Shown here piece after piece: positions 1 through 5,617 of a stretch of DNA of 8,981 bases (its first letter is position 1; each line of letters starts with the position of its first letter). The notes beneath the pieces are model-generated. The model was not told the DNA's origin and made no database searches. It saw only the letters and a list, made by a program, of their open reading frames with translations. Made by a program: the position numbers and the translations under genes. The stretch comes from Actinomycetota bacterium (lineage in GTDB: Bacteria; Actinomycetota; Thermoleophilia; UBA2241), in NCBI GenBank assembly GCA_026392265.1, contig JAPLCL010000100.1, positions 1-8,981 of the forward strand, read 5' to 3'.

Positions 1-603
1 GAGCCGCCAGAGGTCGCGCCAGCGCTCGCCGGTCGCGACCTCGTGCGGCGGCTGGCACTGCCAGTGGAGCATGCACGAGCTCCAGTGCAGCAGGTCTGTG
101 CCCATCAGGCAGCCGCCCTTGTAGTGCACGTCGTCGGCGTAGCGATCGTCGGTGCTCATGAGCGTGATGATCGCCTTCAGAGCCGGTGGCCGGCGGGCGG
201 CCAGCTGGAGGCTGTTGAAGCCGCCCCACGAGATGCCCGTCATGCCTACCGCGCCGTTGCACCACGGCTGTCGGGCGATCCAGGCGATGACCTCGAGGAG
301 ATCCTCCTGTTCTTGCGGCGCGTACTCGTCCTCGAGGACGCCGTCCGACTCACCGCTGCCGCGGAGGTCGACGCGCACGCAGGCGTAGCCGCGCGCCGCC
401 CACCAGGGGTAGATGAGGACGTCGCGCATCGCCATGCCGTCGCTGAGCCGGTATGGGACCGCTTCGAGGATGCCCGGCACTGGGTCGGCGGCGGCGTCGT
501 CGGGCAACCAGATGCGTGCCGCGAGCAGCGTGCCGTCTTGCAGCTCGATCCACGCGTAGTCGATCTGGCGGACAGCGCGCAGACGATGCGCGTCGCGTGC
601 CAT
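1..603 (-). CDS. CocE/NonD family alpha/beta hydrolase, N-terminal part (runs off the left edge)
   Basis: The reverse strand is open from an ATG at 603 down to base 1, giving 201 residues without a stop; the C-terminus lies outside the window. The protein looks like an X-Pro dipeptidyl-peptidase (S15)/cocaine-esterase type serine hydrolase. Residues 47-52 (EAVPYR), 79-88 (DLRGSGESDG), 112-114 (QPW) and the nucleophile elbow 123-128 (GISWGG, with Ser125 as likely nucleophile) are family hallmarks, as is the TDDRYADDVHYKGG block at 151-164. The catalytic Asp and His would lie downstream and cannot be seen. Family members hydrolyse acyl-ester or amide bonds, but the substrate here is unknown. 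No signal peptide is visible, so it is probably cytoplasmic. The start is supported by a strong SD (GGGAGGAGG on the minus strand, 608-616) 4-7 nt upstream. It is transcribed divergently from the small Cys gene at 802. Confidence 0.9.
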   Translation of the reverse strand, partial: MARDAHRLRAVRQIDYAWIELQDGTLLAARIWLPDDAAADPVPGILEAVPYRLSDGMAMRDVLIYPWWAARGYACVRVDLRGSGESDGVLEDEYAPQEQEDLLEVIAWIARQPWCNGAVGMTGISWGGFNSLQLAARRPPALKAIITLMSTDDRYADDVHYKGGCLMGTDLLHWSSCMLHWQCQPPHEVATGERWRDLWRL

Positions 604-644
604 GCGGCCTCCTCCCGGTGCCGAGCTTGGCAGAGTCATTGGCG

Positions 645-674
645 AGTGTACTCGGCGTGGTCGCAGAGCGGCAA
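645..674 (-). promoter_or_regulatory. Possible sigma-70-type promoter for the hydrolase gene
   Basis: Read on the minus strand, TTGCCG (669-674) and TACACT (645-650) are separated by 18 nt, and each matches the consensus at 4 of 6 positions. Transcription would start near 638, giving a leader of about 35 nt that includes the strong SD. The spacing and position are reasonable, but the hexamers are weak and such matches also arise by chance. Confidence 0.3.
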
Positions 675-737
675 CGGGGCGGTCCCGTGTCACGACAGAT
701 GCAGGAGCCGGGGTTCGCTGGGTGAACAAGTGTGCCA

Positions 738-780
738 GCACCGGTTCGCGCGGCCGGGTCTTGTGCCGCGCGCGCACCGG
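738..780. repeat. Short hairpin flanked by a 7-bp direct repeat in the divergent intergenic region
   Basis: CGCGCGGC (747-754) and GCCGCGCG (765-772) can pair as an 8-bp stem around a 10-nt loop. The heptamer GCACCGG occurs just outside on both sides (738-744 and 774-780). The element lies 22-64 nt upstream of the start of the 80-residue Cys protein. It could be a leader hairpin or a binding site. GC-rich DNA produces such stems often, so no function is claimed. The rest of 604-801 shows no other clear element apart from the SD sites. Confidence 0.3.
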
Positions 781-801
781 CCTGACCGTCGAGGAGGCCA
801 G

Positions 802-1044
802 ATGGACGAGGACGGCGTGCATCGCTGCAGCACGTGCCCGGCGTTTGCGGAGCTGCCGGGCGAGGGCGGGATAGGGACGTGCCGGTCGGCGCCGCCGGTG
901 GTTCTGCAGGAGGAGAAGTACTTCCGCGGGTCGAGCCGCGACCTGCTGTACGGCAGCTATCCTGCGGTGGGTGCGTTCCCCTTGGTGCGCAAAGAGGACT
1001 ACTGCATGGCGCACCCCAAGAACCGCGGGCTCCTGGCGCGCTGA
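802..1044 (+). CDS. Small four-cysteine protein, 80 aa, function unknown
   Basis: ATG at 802 is preceded by GAGGAGG (791-797) at good spacing; the frame stays open further upstream, but nothing there looks coding. The protein has a compact cysteine pattern: Cys9-x2-Cys12-x14-Cys27, followed by R-S-A-P-P, then a YPAVGAFPLVRKEDYC segment carrying Cys68. The layout (an N-terminal CxxC, a third Cys followed by prolines, and a last Cys after an aromatic- and Pro-rich stretch) suggests one zinc or Fe-S site built by four cysteines. I recall similar small bacterial proteins with CxxC...C(R)xxPP...WC, but that is recollection rather than a search result. It has no signal peptide or membrane segment. 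It lies 158 nt upstream of the asnB-cofE fusion on the same strand, and the 93-aa Cys protein beyond the fusion shares the CxxC-x14-C spacing. Codon usage is G/C-ending, like its neighbours. Confidence 0.7.
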   Translation: MDEDGVHRCSTCPAFAELPGEGGIGTCRSAPPVVLQEEKYFRGSSRDLLYGSYPAVGAFPLVRKEDYCMAHPKNRGLLAR

Positions 1045-1103
1045 CGCCGTCGCCGCAGGGCCTCCGGCGCGCTTCTCGCGGCTTGCGCGCGCTTCGCCGC
1101 AGG

Positions 1104-1132
1104 TCGGTCATCCTCGGGGGCTGTGGTAGGGT
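1104..1132 (+). promoter_or_regulatory. Weak candidate promoter upstream of the asnB-cofE fusion gene
   Basis: TAGGGT (1127-1132) resembles actinobacterial -10 elements and lies in an A/T-richer patch. The hexamer 17 nt upstream (TCGGTC, 1104-1109) matches a -35 poorly. It would give a leader of about 65 nt before the ATG at 1203. Support is limited to the -10-like box and its placement. Confidence 0.22.
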
Positions 1133-1202
1133 TGGCGAGCGCGGCGGCCGGAAGAGCCGCCGCGCCGCTCATCGGCCCCGACCCCCAGGAGAGCTCCCGC
1201 GC

Positions 1203-3971
1203 ATGTGCGGCATCCTCGGCTTCGCCGGCTCGCCCGACCGGCAACTCCTCGGGCGCATGGCAGCGGCGCTCCTGCACCGCGGACCGGACGACGCCGGCGC
1301 CTTCGAGAGCCCCAACGTGAGCCTCGGCCACCGGCGGCTCAGCATCATCGACCGCGCCGGCGGCCACCAGCCCATCGCCAACGAGGACGAGACCGTTTGG
1401 CTTGCCTACAACGGCGAGGTCTACAACTACCGTGAGCTGCACGACGAGCTCGTCGCCAAAGGCCACGTCCTACGCACCAGCTGCGACAGTGAGGTCATCG
1501 TCCACGCCTACGAGGAGTGGGGCCCCGCCTGCGCTGCGCGCTTCAACGGCATGTGGGCGTTCGCCGTGGCCGACCTGCGCGAGGGCACCGGCAAGCTCGT
1601 TCTGAACCGCGATCACTTCGGTATCAAGCCGCTGTACTACGCGCGCTCGCCGCGGACCGGCCGGCTCCTGTTCGCCAGCGAGATCAAGGCGCTCCTCCAG
1701 GATCCTGACGTCGTCGCCGAGCCCGACGAGCAGATGGTCTTCGAGTACCTGCAGCACGGCTTTCACGACCACCGCGCCGAGACGTTCTTCCACGGCGTCT
1801 ACCACGTGCCCGCCGCGACCTGGATCGAGCTGCCGCTGGGGCCAGGCGGCGCGGCGGCGGATGCCGGCGGCGAGGACGCCGCGAGCGGCCCGCTCACCGC
1901 CGCGCTCACGAGCACGCCGTACTGGGTCCCAAAGCTCAGCACCGACGGCAGCGCGGATCCCGCCGACTTCAGGCGCCGCTTCCGCAAGAGCGTCGAGCGG
2001 CGCCTCGTCTCGGAGGTCCCCGTCGGCTCCTGCCTCTCCGGCGGCCTCGACTCGACGACCATCGTCAGCTTCATGAGCGAGCTGCTCAAAGAGGATGCGC
2101 CCGATGCGACGTCGCTGCGCGGCCAACTCAAGACTTTCAGCGCCGTGTTCGACGGTGACCCCATCGACGAGCGCGAGTACATCGAGATCGCCGTCGAAAG
2201 TACCGGCGCCGACACGACCTACACGAATCCCACCTCGCCGGAGTTCGTCGACGAGCTGCGCGACTTCATCTGGCATCAGGAAGAGCCCATCGTGAGCACC
2301 GGCCCGTACGCGCAGTGGTGCGTGATGCGCAGCGCCCGCGCGCAGGTCACGGTGTTGCTCGACGGCCAGGGCGGCGACGAGCTGATCGCCGGCTACGTGC
2401 CGTATCAACTCGTCTACCTGCGTCAGCTGCGCAAGCAGGGCAAGTACGCGGAGCTGCGCCGCGAGGCGGCGAAGTCGCGCGACGTGCTGTGGCCGCTGGC
2501 CCACCGCAGGCTGAGCCAGCGGCACAAGCGGCTGCCCACGCGCAAGCTCCTGCGGCCGGCCTTTCTCGCCCGCACCACCGATCCGGGCTACGGCCGCTCG
2601 CAGGACGATCTCAAGGAGCGTCTGCTCCAGGACCTGCTCACGTACAACCTGCCTTGCCTGCTGCGCTACGAGGACCGCAATTCCATGGCGTTCAGTATCG
2701 AGAGTCGCGTGCCGTATCTCGATCAGGAGTTCGTCGACCACATCCTGAGCCTGCCGGACGATGCCATCATCAGGTACGGCTGGAGTCGCTGGATCCTGCG
2801 CGCGGCCCTCAAGGGCACCCTGCCTGAGAGGATCCGCCTGCGCCGCTGGAAGGTCGGCTTCACGACCCCCGAGATGCGCTGGATCAAGGCGCGCCGCGCG
2901 GCCTTCACCAGCCTGTACCAGTCGCCTTCGTTCCAGGCGCGGCAGTACTGGGACGGCGCCGCGGTGGTGAGCGCGTTCCGCGCCTGCTGCCGCGGTGAGG
3001 TGGAGGAGTCGATGTTCTTCTGGCGGGCCGCCAACGTCGAGCTGTGGCTGCGCGAGTTCGTGGATCGCAGCGCGGTGCTCGAGGCGGCCGACACAGAGGC
3101 GGCGCTCACCGCGTCGGCGGAGATCGGCCCCAGGCGCCGCGGCAGCATCGCCGAGTCCGGCGACGCGCGCGTGCCGGCGCTTCTGGCGGCGGCCGCCGGC
3201 CCGCAGGGCCCCGCCGCGGCCGCCGCGGCCGAGCGCCTCCTCGCCGAGCATCGGCCCAACGACATGAAGCACCTGTTCGCCGCACTCGGAGGCACCGTGT
3301 GGGCGCGGGTCCCGCTGAAGACCGACCTGGTCGGTCGCGGCGACGACCTCGACGAGCTCCTCCGCCGCCAGATCGCAGAGTACGTGAAGCCCGGCGATGT
3401 CGTCGTCATGGCCGAGAAGCCCATCGCCGCCAGTCAGGGCCGTAGCTACGCCCTCGACGAGATCCACCCGACCAAGCTCGCCAAGCTCCTCAGCAAGGCC
3501 GTGACCAAGACGCCGCACGGCATCGGCCTGGGCATCCCGGAGACCATGCAGCTCGCCATCGACGAGGCCGGGGCGCCGCGCATCGTCGCGGCGGCGGCTG
3601 CCTCGGCGGCCGGCAAGCTGGTCGGCCAGCGCGGCCTTTTCTACAAGATCGCCGGGTCAAACGTCGAGGCCATCGACGGCCCCACCTGGAACACGCTGCC
3701 GCCGCACAACACCCACGCCAAGCTCGGCCCGGCCGACCCGGACGGCGTGGCCGCCCATCTGTCGGCGCTGCTTACCGAGGCGGCCGGCGGGCCTGTCGGC
3801 TTCGTCGTCATCGACGCCAACGACCTCACGGCCACCGTCCTTGGCGCCTCCCCCGGCGCCGACCGCGTCCTTGCCGCCACGCTCATGCGCGACAACCCGC
3901 TCGGGCAGGGTCACGAGCAGACGCCGGTCTGCGTGCTGCGCCCGCTCGGGCCGCTTCCGTCTCAGAGCTAG
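1203..3971 (+). CDS. asnB: Fusion protein: glutamine-hydrolysing asparagine synthetase (AsnB) + CofE-like F420-0:L-glutamate ligase domain, 922 aa
   Basis: The ATG at 1203 places Cys2 directly after Met1, as required for a class II glutamine amidotransferase, and AGGAG lies about 9 nt upstream. Residues 1-205 form the glutaminase domain: MCGILGF, Arg45 in HRRLSIID, Asn70-Gly-Glu72 and Asp95. Residues 240-621 form the synthetase domain: PP-loop SGGLDST (279-285), GQGGDEL (388-394), RYEDRNSMAFSIESRVP (from 488) and Lys550 in RWKVGF. All core catalytic motifs are present, so it should use ATP and glutamine-derived ammonia to amidate a carboxylate. A Gly/Ala-rich loop (213-237) separates the two domains. 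A normal AsnB ends near residue 620. Here an Ala-rich linker (622-687) leads to a domain at about 688-922 that I recognise as CofE-like (PF01996 type): VPLKTDLV, GDDLDEL (713-719), AEKPIAASQGR (737-747), GLGIPETMQ, IDGP (824-827), DAND (871-874) and DNPLGQ (897-902). CofE uses GTP and a divalent metal to attach glutamate to a phospholactate-bearing flavin. This domain diverges from canonical CofE, so its substrate is uncertain. The AsnB assignment is firm, the CofE-like one good, and the joint function unknown. Confidence 0.93.
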   Translation: MCGILGFAGSPDRQLLGRMAAALLHRGPDDAGAFESPNVSLGHRRLSIIDRAGGHQPIANEDETVWLAYNGEVYNYRELHDELVAKGHVLRTSCDSEVIVHAYEEWGPACAARFNGMWAFAVADLREGTGKLVLNRDHFGIKPLYYARSPRTGRLLFASEIKALLQDPDVVAEPDEQMVFEYLQHGFHDHRAETFFHGVYHVPAATWIELPLGPGGAAADAGGEDAASGPLTAALTSTPYWVPKLSTDGSADPADFRRRFRKSVERRLVSEVPVGSCLSGGLDSTTIVSFMSELLKEDAPDATSLRGQLKTFSAVFDGDPIDEREYIEIAVESTGADTTYTNPTSPEFVDELRDFIWHQEEPIVSTGPYAQWCVMRSARAQVTVLLDGQGGDELIAGYVPYQLVYLRQLRKQGKYAELRREAAKSRDVLWPLAHRRLSQRHKRLPTRKLLRPAFLARTTDPGYGRSQDDLKERLLQDLLTYNLPCLLRYEDRNSMAFSIESRVPYLDQEFVDHILSLPDDAIIRYGWSRWILRAALKGTLPERIRLRRWKVGFTTPEMRWIKARRAAFTSLYQSPSFQARQYWDGAAVVSAFRACCRGEVEESMFFWRAANVELWLREFVDRSAVLEAADTEAALTASAEIGPRRRGSIAESGDARVPALLAAAAGPQGPAAAAAAERLLAEHRPNDMKHLFAALGGTVWARVPLKTDLVGRGDDLDELLRRQIAEYVKPGDVVVMAEKPIAASQGRSYALDEIHPTKLAKLLSKAVTKTPHGIGLGIPETMQLAIDEAGAPRIVAAAAASAAGKLVGQRGLFYKIAGSNVEAIDGPTWNTLPPHNTHAKLGPADPDGVAAHLSALLTEAAGGPVGFVVIDANDLTATVLGASPGADRVLAATLMRDNPLGQGHEQTPVCVLRPLGPLPSQS

Positions 3972-3984
3972 CGTGTCCGCCGCC

Positions 3985-4002
3985 CGCCCGGGTCTCCGGG
4001 CG
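3985..4002 (+). terminator. GC-rich hairpin just after the asnB-cofE gene, possible terminator
   Basis: CGCCCGG (3985-3991) and CCGGGCG (3996-4002) form a perfect 7-bp stem with a GTCT loop, beginning 13 nt after the stop codon. Two more pairs could form beyond one mismatch. There is no T-tract, so it is not a classic intrinsic terminator. In high-GC bacteria such hairpins often mark 3' ends or cooperate with Rho. Its position is the main support. Confidence 0.45.
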
Positions 4003-4138
4003 TGCAGCGATTCACCCGTTTAGGGGGATGCCATGGCTGCCAGCCCGGCCGTACTCTCCTGTCAAGGACCCTACCCCGTCGTTCCAGCGCCCTCGGGCGT
4101 GTGGCCGCGGGAAGGCTAGTGGAGAAGGGGGATGCGCA

Positions 4139-4420
4139 ATGGCTTCAGTCACACGGGTTGGTGTCTCTGAGGTACACGTGGACGTGGCGCCGTCGACCAC
4201 GTGGAGGGCGCGCCCGGCCTCGGGCGCCGCGTCGCCCCTCGAAGAGCAGGTGATCCCGAGGGTCCGCCACCACAAGGCGACGCGCTGCCGCCACTGCGAC
4301 TACTGCAGGCCGCACGGTGGGGCGGGCGGCCTGCGGCTGTGCGAGGCGCCCGGGCGCGCCGACGGCCTCGTCGTCGGGGACCAGATGGCCTGCGGGCAGT
4401 ACCAGCCTTGGGTGCAGTAG
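4139..4420 (+). CDS. Small cysteine-rich protein, 93 aa, function unknown
   Basis: ATG at 4139 follows GGAG/AAGGGGG at suitable spacing; an in-frame ATG at 4028 exists, but the stretch between does not look coding. The N-terminal half (1-45) is unremarkable and less G/C-biased at third positions than the rest. The C-terminal half holds five cysteines: Cys50-x2-Cys53-x2-Cys56, Cys68 and Cys85, in the context CRHCDYC...LRLCEAPG...MACGQYQPW. Cys50-x2-Cys53-x14-Cys68 has exactly the spacing of Cys9/12/27 in the 80-aa protein upstream of the fusion gene, and in both a Pro follows the third Cys within four residues. A single zinc or Fe-S site is the likely reading. There is no signal peptide or membrane segment. 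It lies 167 nt after the fusion gene on the same strand. The cysteine block argues for a real gene, but the exact start is less sure. Confidence 0.6.
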   Translation: MASVTRVGVSEVHVDVAPSTTWRARPASGAASPLEEQVIPRVRHHKATRCRHCDYCRPHGGAGGLRLCEAPGRADGLVVGDQMACGQYQPWVQ

Positions 4421-4482
4421 GCGAATGCGCGCCGTTGTGCGTGAGTGAGATCGCGGTGCGCCCGACCGTCCGCAACGACGAT

Positions 4483-4497
4483 CCGGGCCTGGCCCGG
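4483..4497. repeat. Short perfect palindrome between the small Cys gene and the ABC operon
   Basis: CCGGGCC and GGCCCGG are separated by a single T. Seven-base arms with one central base are more like a protein-binding palindrome than an RNA hairpin, since the loop is too small to fold without losing inner pairs. There is no T-tract. It lies 63 nt past the stop of the 93-aa protein and is followed 64 nt later by the much larger inverted repeat at 4561. A chance origin in GC-rich DNA is possible. Confidence 0.3.
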
Positions 4498-4560
4498 CAG
4501 CAGTTTGGGTTCGCCGTTCTGAGCACGTCGAGCTGCTGATCTCAGGATCGGCCCAGTTCA

Positions 4561-4603
4561 CGGGCGGGTGGCGGTCACGCTGAGCGTGACCGCCGCCCGC
4601 CCG
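4561..4603. repeat. 43-bp near-perfect inverted repeat upstream of the ABC exporter operon
   Basis: The arms are 4561-4581 and 4583-4603, pairing over 21 positions with only one T-G wobble (4569/4595) around the single base 4582. The central 25 bp (4570-4594, GGCGGTCACGCT-G-AGCGTGACCGCC) is a perfect palindrome apart from its centre. As RNA it would fold into a very stable hairpin with a small TGA-centred loop. No T-tract follows on either strand. The right arm contains GTGACC, the proposed -35 of the exporter promoter. It could therefore be an operator for a dimeric repressor, a terminator for upstream transcription, or both. No regulator gene is present in the window. Confidence 0.8.
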
Positions 4604-4615
4604 CCGGTGTATAAG
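4586..4615 (+). promoter_or_regulatory. Likely promoter of the ABC exporter operon
   Basis: TATAAG (4610-4615) matches the -10 consensus at 5 of 6 positions and stands out in a GC-rich context. GTGACC (4586-4591) matches TTGACA at 4 of 6 positions with an 18-nt spacer. The predicted start near 4622 gives a leader of about 32 nt to the GTG at 4654. The -35 and the first half of the spacer lie inside the right arm of the 4561-4603 inverted repeat, so occupancy of that palindrome would be expected to block RNA polymerase. Confidence 0.55.
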
Positions 4616-4653
4616 AGGGCGTCAGTAGCGTCCCGCACAGGGAGGACAGGCCG

Positions 4654-5598
4654 GTGAGCATTGTCGAGGTCCAGGAGCTGTGCAAACAGTACGATCCGCC
4701 CAAGGGCGTGCTGGCGGTCGACGGCGTCAGTTTCCACATCGACAAGGGCGAGATCTTCAGCCTTCTCGGCCCCAACGGCGCTGGCAAGAGCACCACCATC
4801 TCCATGCTCTCGTGCCTGCTGCGCCCCAGTGGCGGCGATGCCCTCGTGGATGGTCACTCCGTTGTCACCGACTCCCAGGCGGTCAAGGAGGCCATCGGCG
4901 TCGTCCCGCAGGACATCGCCTTGTATCCCGACATGAGCGCCCGCGAGAACCTGCTCTTCTGGGGCAAGATGTATGGCCTCGCGGGGGCCGAGTTGCACGC
5001 GCGCGTCGACGAGGTGCTGGAACTCATCACCCTGGTCGATCGCCAGAAGGACCGCGTGGAGAAGTTCAGCGGCGGTATGAAGCGGCGCGTCAACATCGGC
5101 GTGGCCCTGCTGCACAAGCCCCGCGTGCTGTATCTGGACGAACCGACGGTGGGCATCGACCCGCAGAGCCGGCGCTCGATCCTCGACGGCATCCTGGCGT
5201 TGCGAGATCAGGGCATGACGATCCTGTACACGACGCACTACATGGCCGAGGCGCAGGAACTCAGCGACCGCATCGGTATCGTCGACCACGGCAAGATGAT
5301 CGCCGTCGGGACCAACGAAGAGCTCGTGAGATCCGTCGGTGAAGAGGCTCACGTGGAGCTGAGCGTCGACCACTACCTCGAAGGGATGGTGGAGCGCTGG
5401 GCGGACGTCCCCGGTGTGACCAAGGCGATGATCGACGAGGAGCGGGCGGTGCTGCTGGTGCAGGACGCCAACGAGGTGTTGCCGCGGCTCTTCGAGGCGG
5501 CCGCCGCGGCAGGCTCGCGCATCACCGAGGTCAACGTCACCGAGCCCAACCTCGAGATGGTCTTTCTGCATCTCACCGGCCGGGCGCTGCGGGAATGA
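4654..5598 (+). CDS. ABC exporter ATP-binding protein (ABC-2 type), 314 aa
   Basis: The GTG start at 4654 has GGGAGGA (4640-4646) 7 nt upstream. This is a complete nucleotide-binding domain of the DrrA/CcmA/LnrL group: Walker A GPNGAGKST (39-47), Q-loop Gln86, signature FSGGMKRR (138-145), Walker B VLYLDEP with catalytic Glu163, D-loop Asp169 and switch His195. A C-terminal extension (about 220-314) ends in the VTEPNLEMVFLHLTGRALRE element typical of drug/lipid exporter ATPases. It should form a cytoplasmic dimer and drive export through the two permeases downstream. The gap to the first permease is 19 nt. Family members export antibiotics, polyenes, peptides or lipids, and the substrate here cannot be read from the sequence. 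DrrA-like and LnrL-like functions are equally possible. Confidence 0.95.
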   Translation: MSIVEVQELCKQYDPPKGVLAVDGVSFHIDKGEIFSLLGPNGAGKSTTISMLSCLLRPSGGDALVDGHSVVTDSQAVKEAIGVVPQDIALYPDMSARENLLFWGKMYGLAGAELHARVDEVLELITLVDRQKDRVEKFSGGMKRRVNIGVALLHKPRVLYLDEPTVGIDPQSRRSILDGILALRDQGMTILYTTHYMAEAQELSDRIGIVDHGKMIAVGTNEELVRSVGEEAHVELSVDHYLEGMVERWADVPGVTKAMIDEERAVLLVQDANEVLPRLFEAAAAAGSRITEVNVTEPNLEMVFLHLTGRALRE

Positions 5599-5617
5599 TC
5601 GCCGCAGGTGAATCATC

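Noticed and set aside
43..801. Long upstream extension of the 80-aa Cys protein frame
   Set aside because: The stretch up to 603 is antisense to the CocE/NonD hydrolase, and 604-801 shows no coding character. The ATG at 802 has its own strong SD.
1060..1092. GCGCGC repeats between the 80-aa Cys gene and asnB as a terminator hairpin
   Set aside because: The arms are simple alternating GC that would pair with many neighbours in this region. There is no T-tract and no distinct stem-loop.
834..1202. N-terminal extension of the asnB frame upstream of 1203
   Set aside because: A class II amidotransferase needs Cys immediately after the initiator Met, and the ATG at 1203 supplies this with an SD. 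The upstream stretch overlaps the 80-aa Cys gene in another frame.
1470..3518. A 682-codon open frame on the minus strand opposite the asnB-cofE gene
   Set aside because: It is antisense to a gene with unmistakable motifs. Its product is a low-complexity Arg/Ala/Gly/Glu-rich string with no recognisable domain, as expected of a shadow frame in GC-rich DNA.
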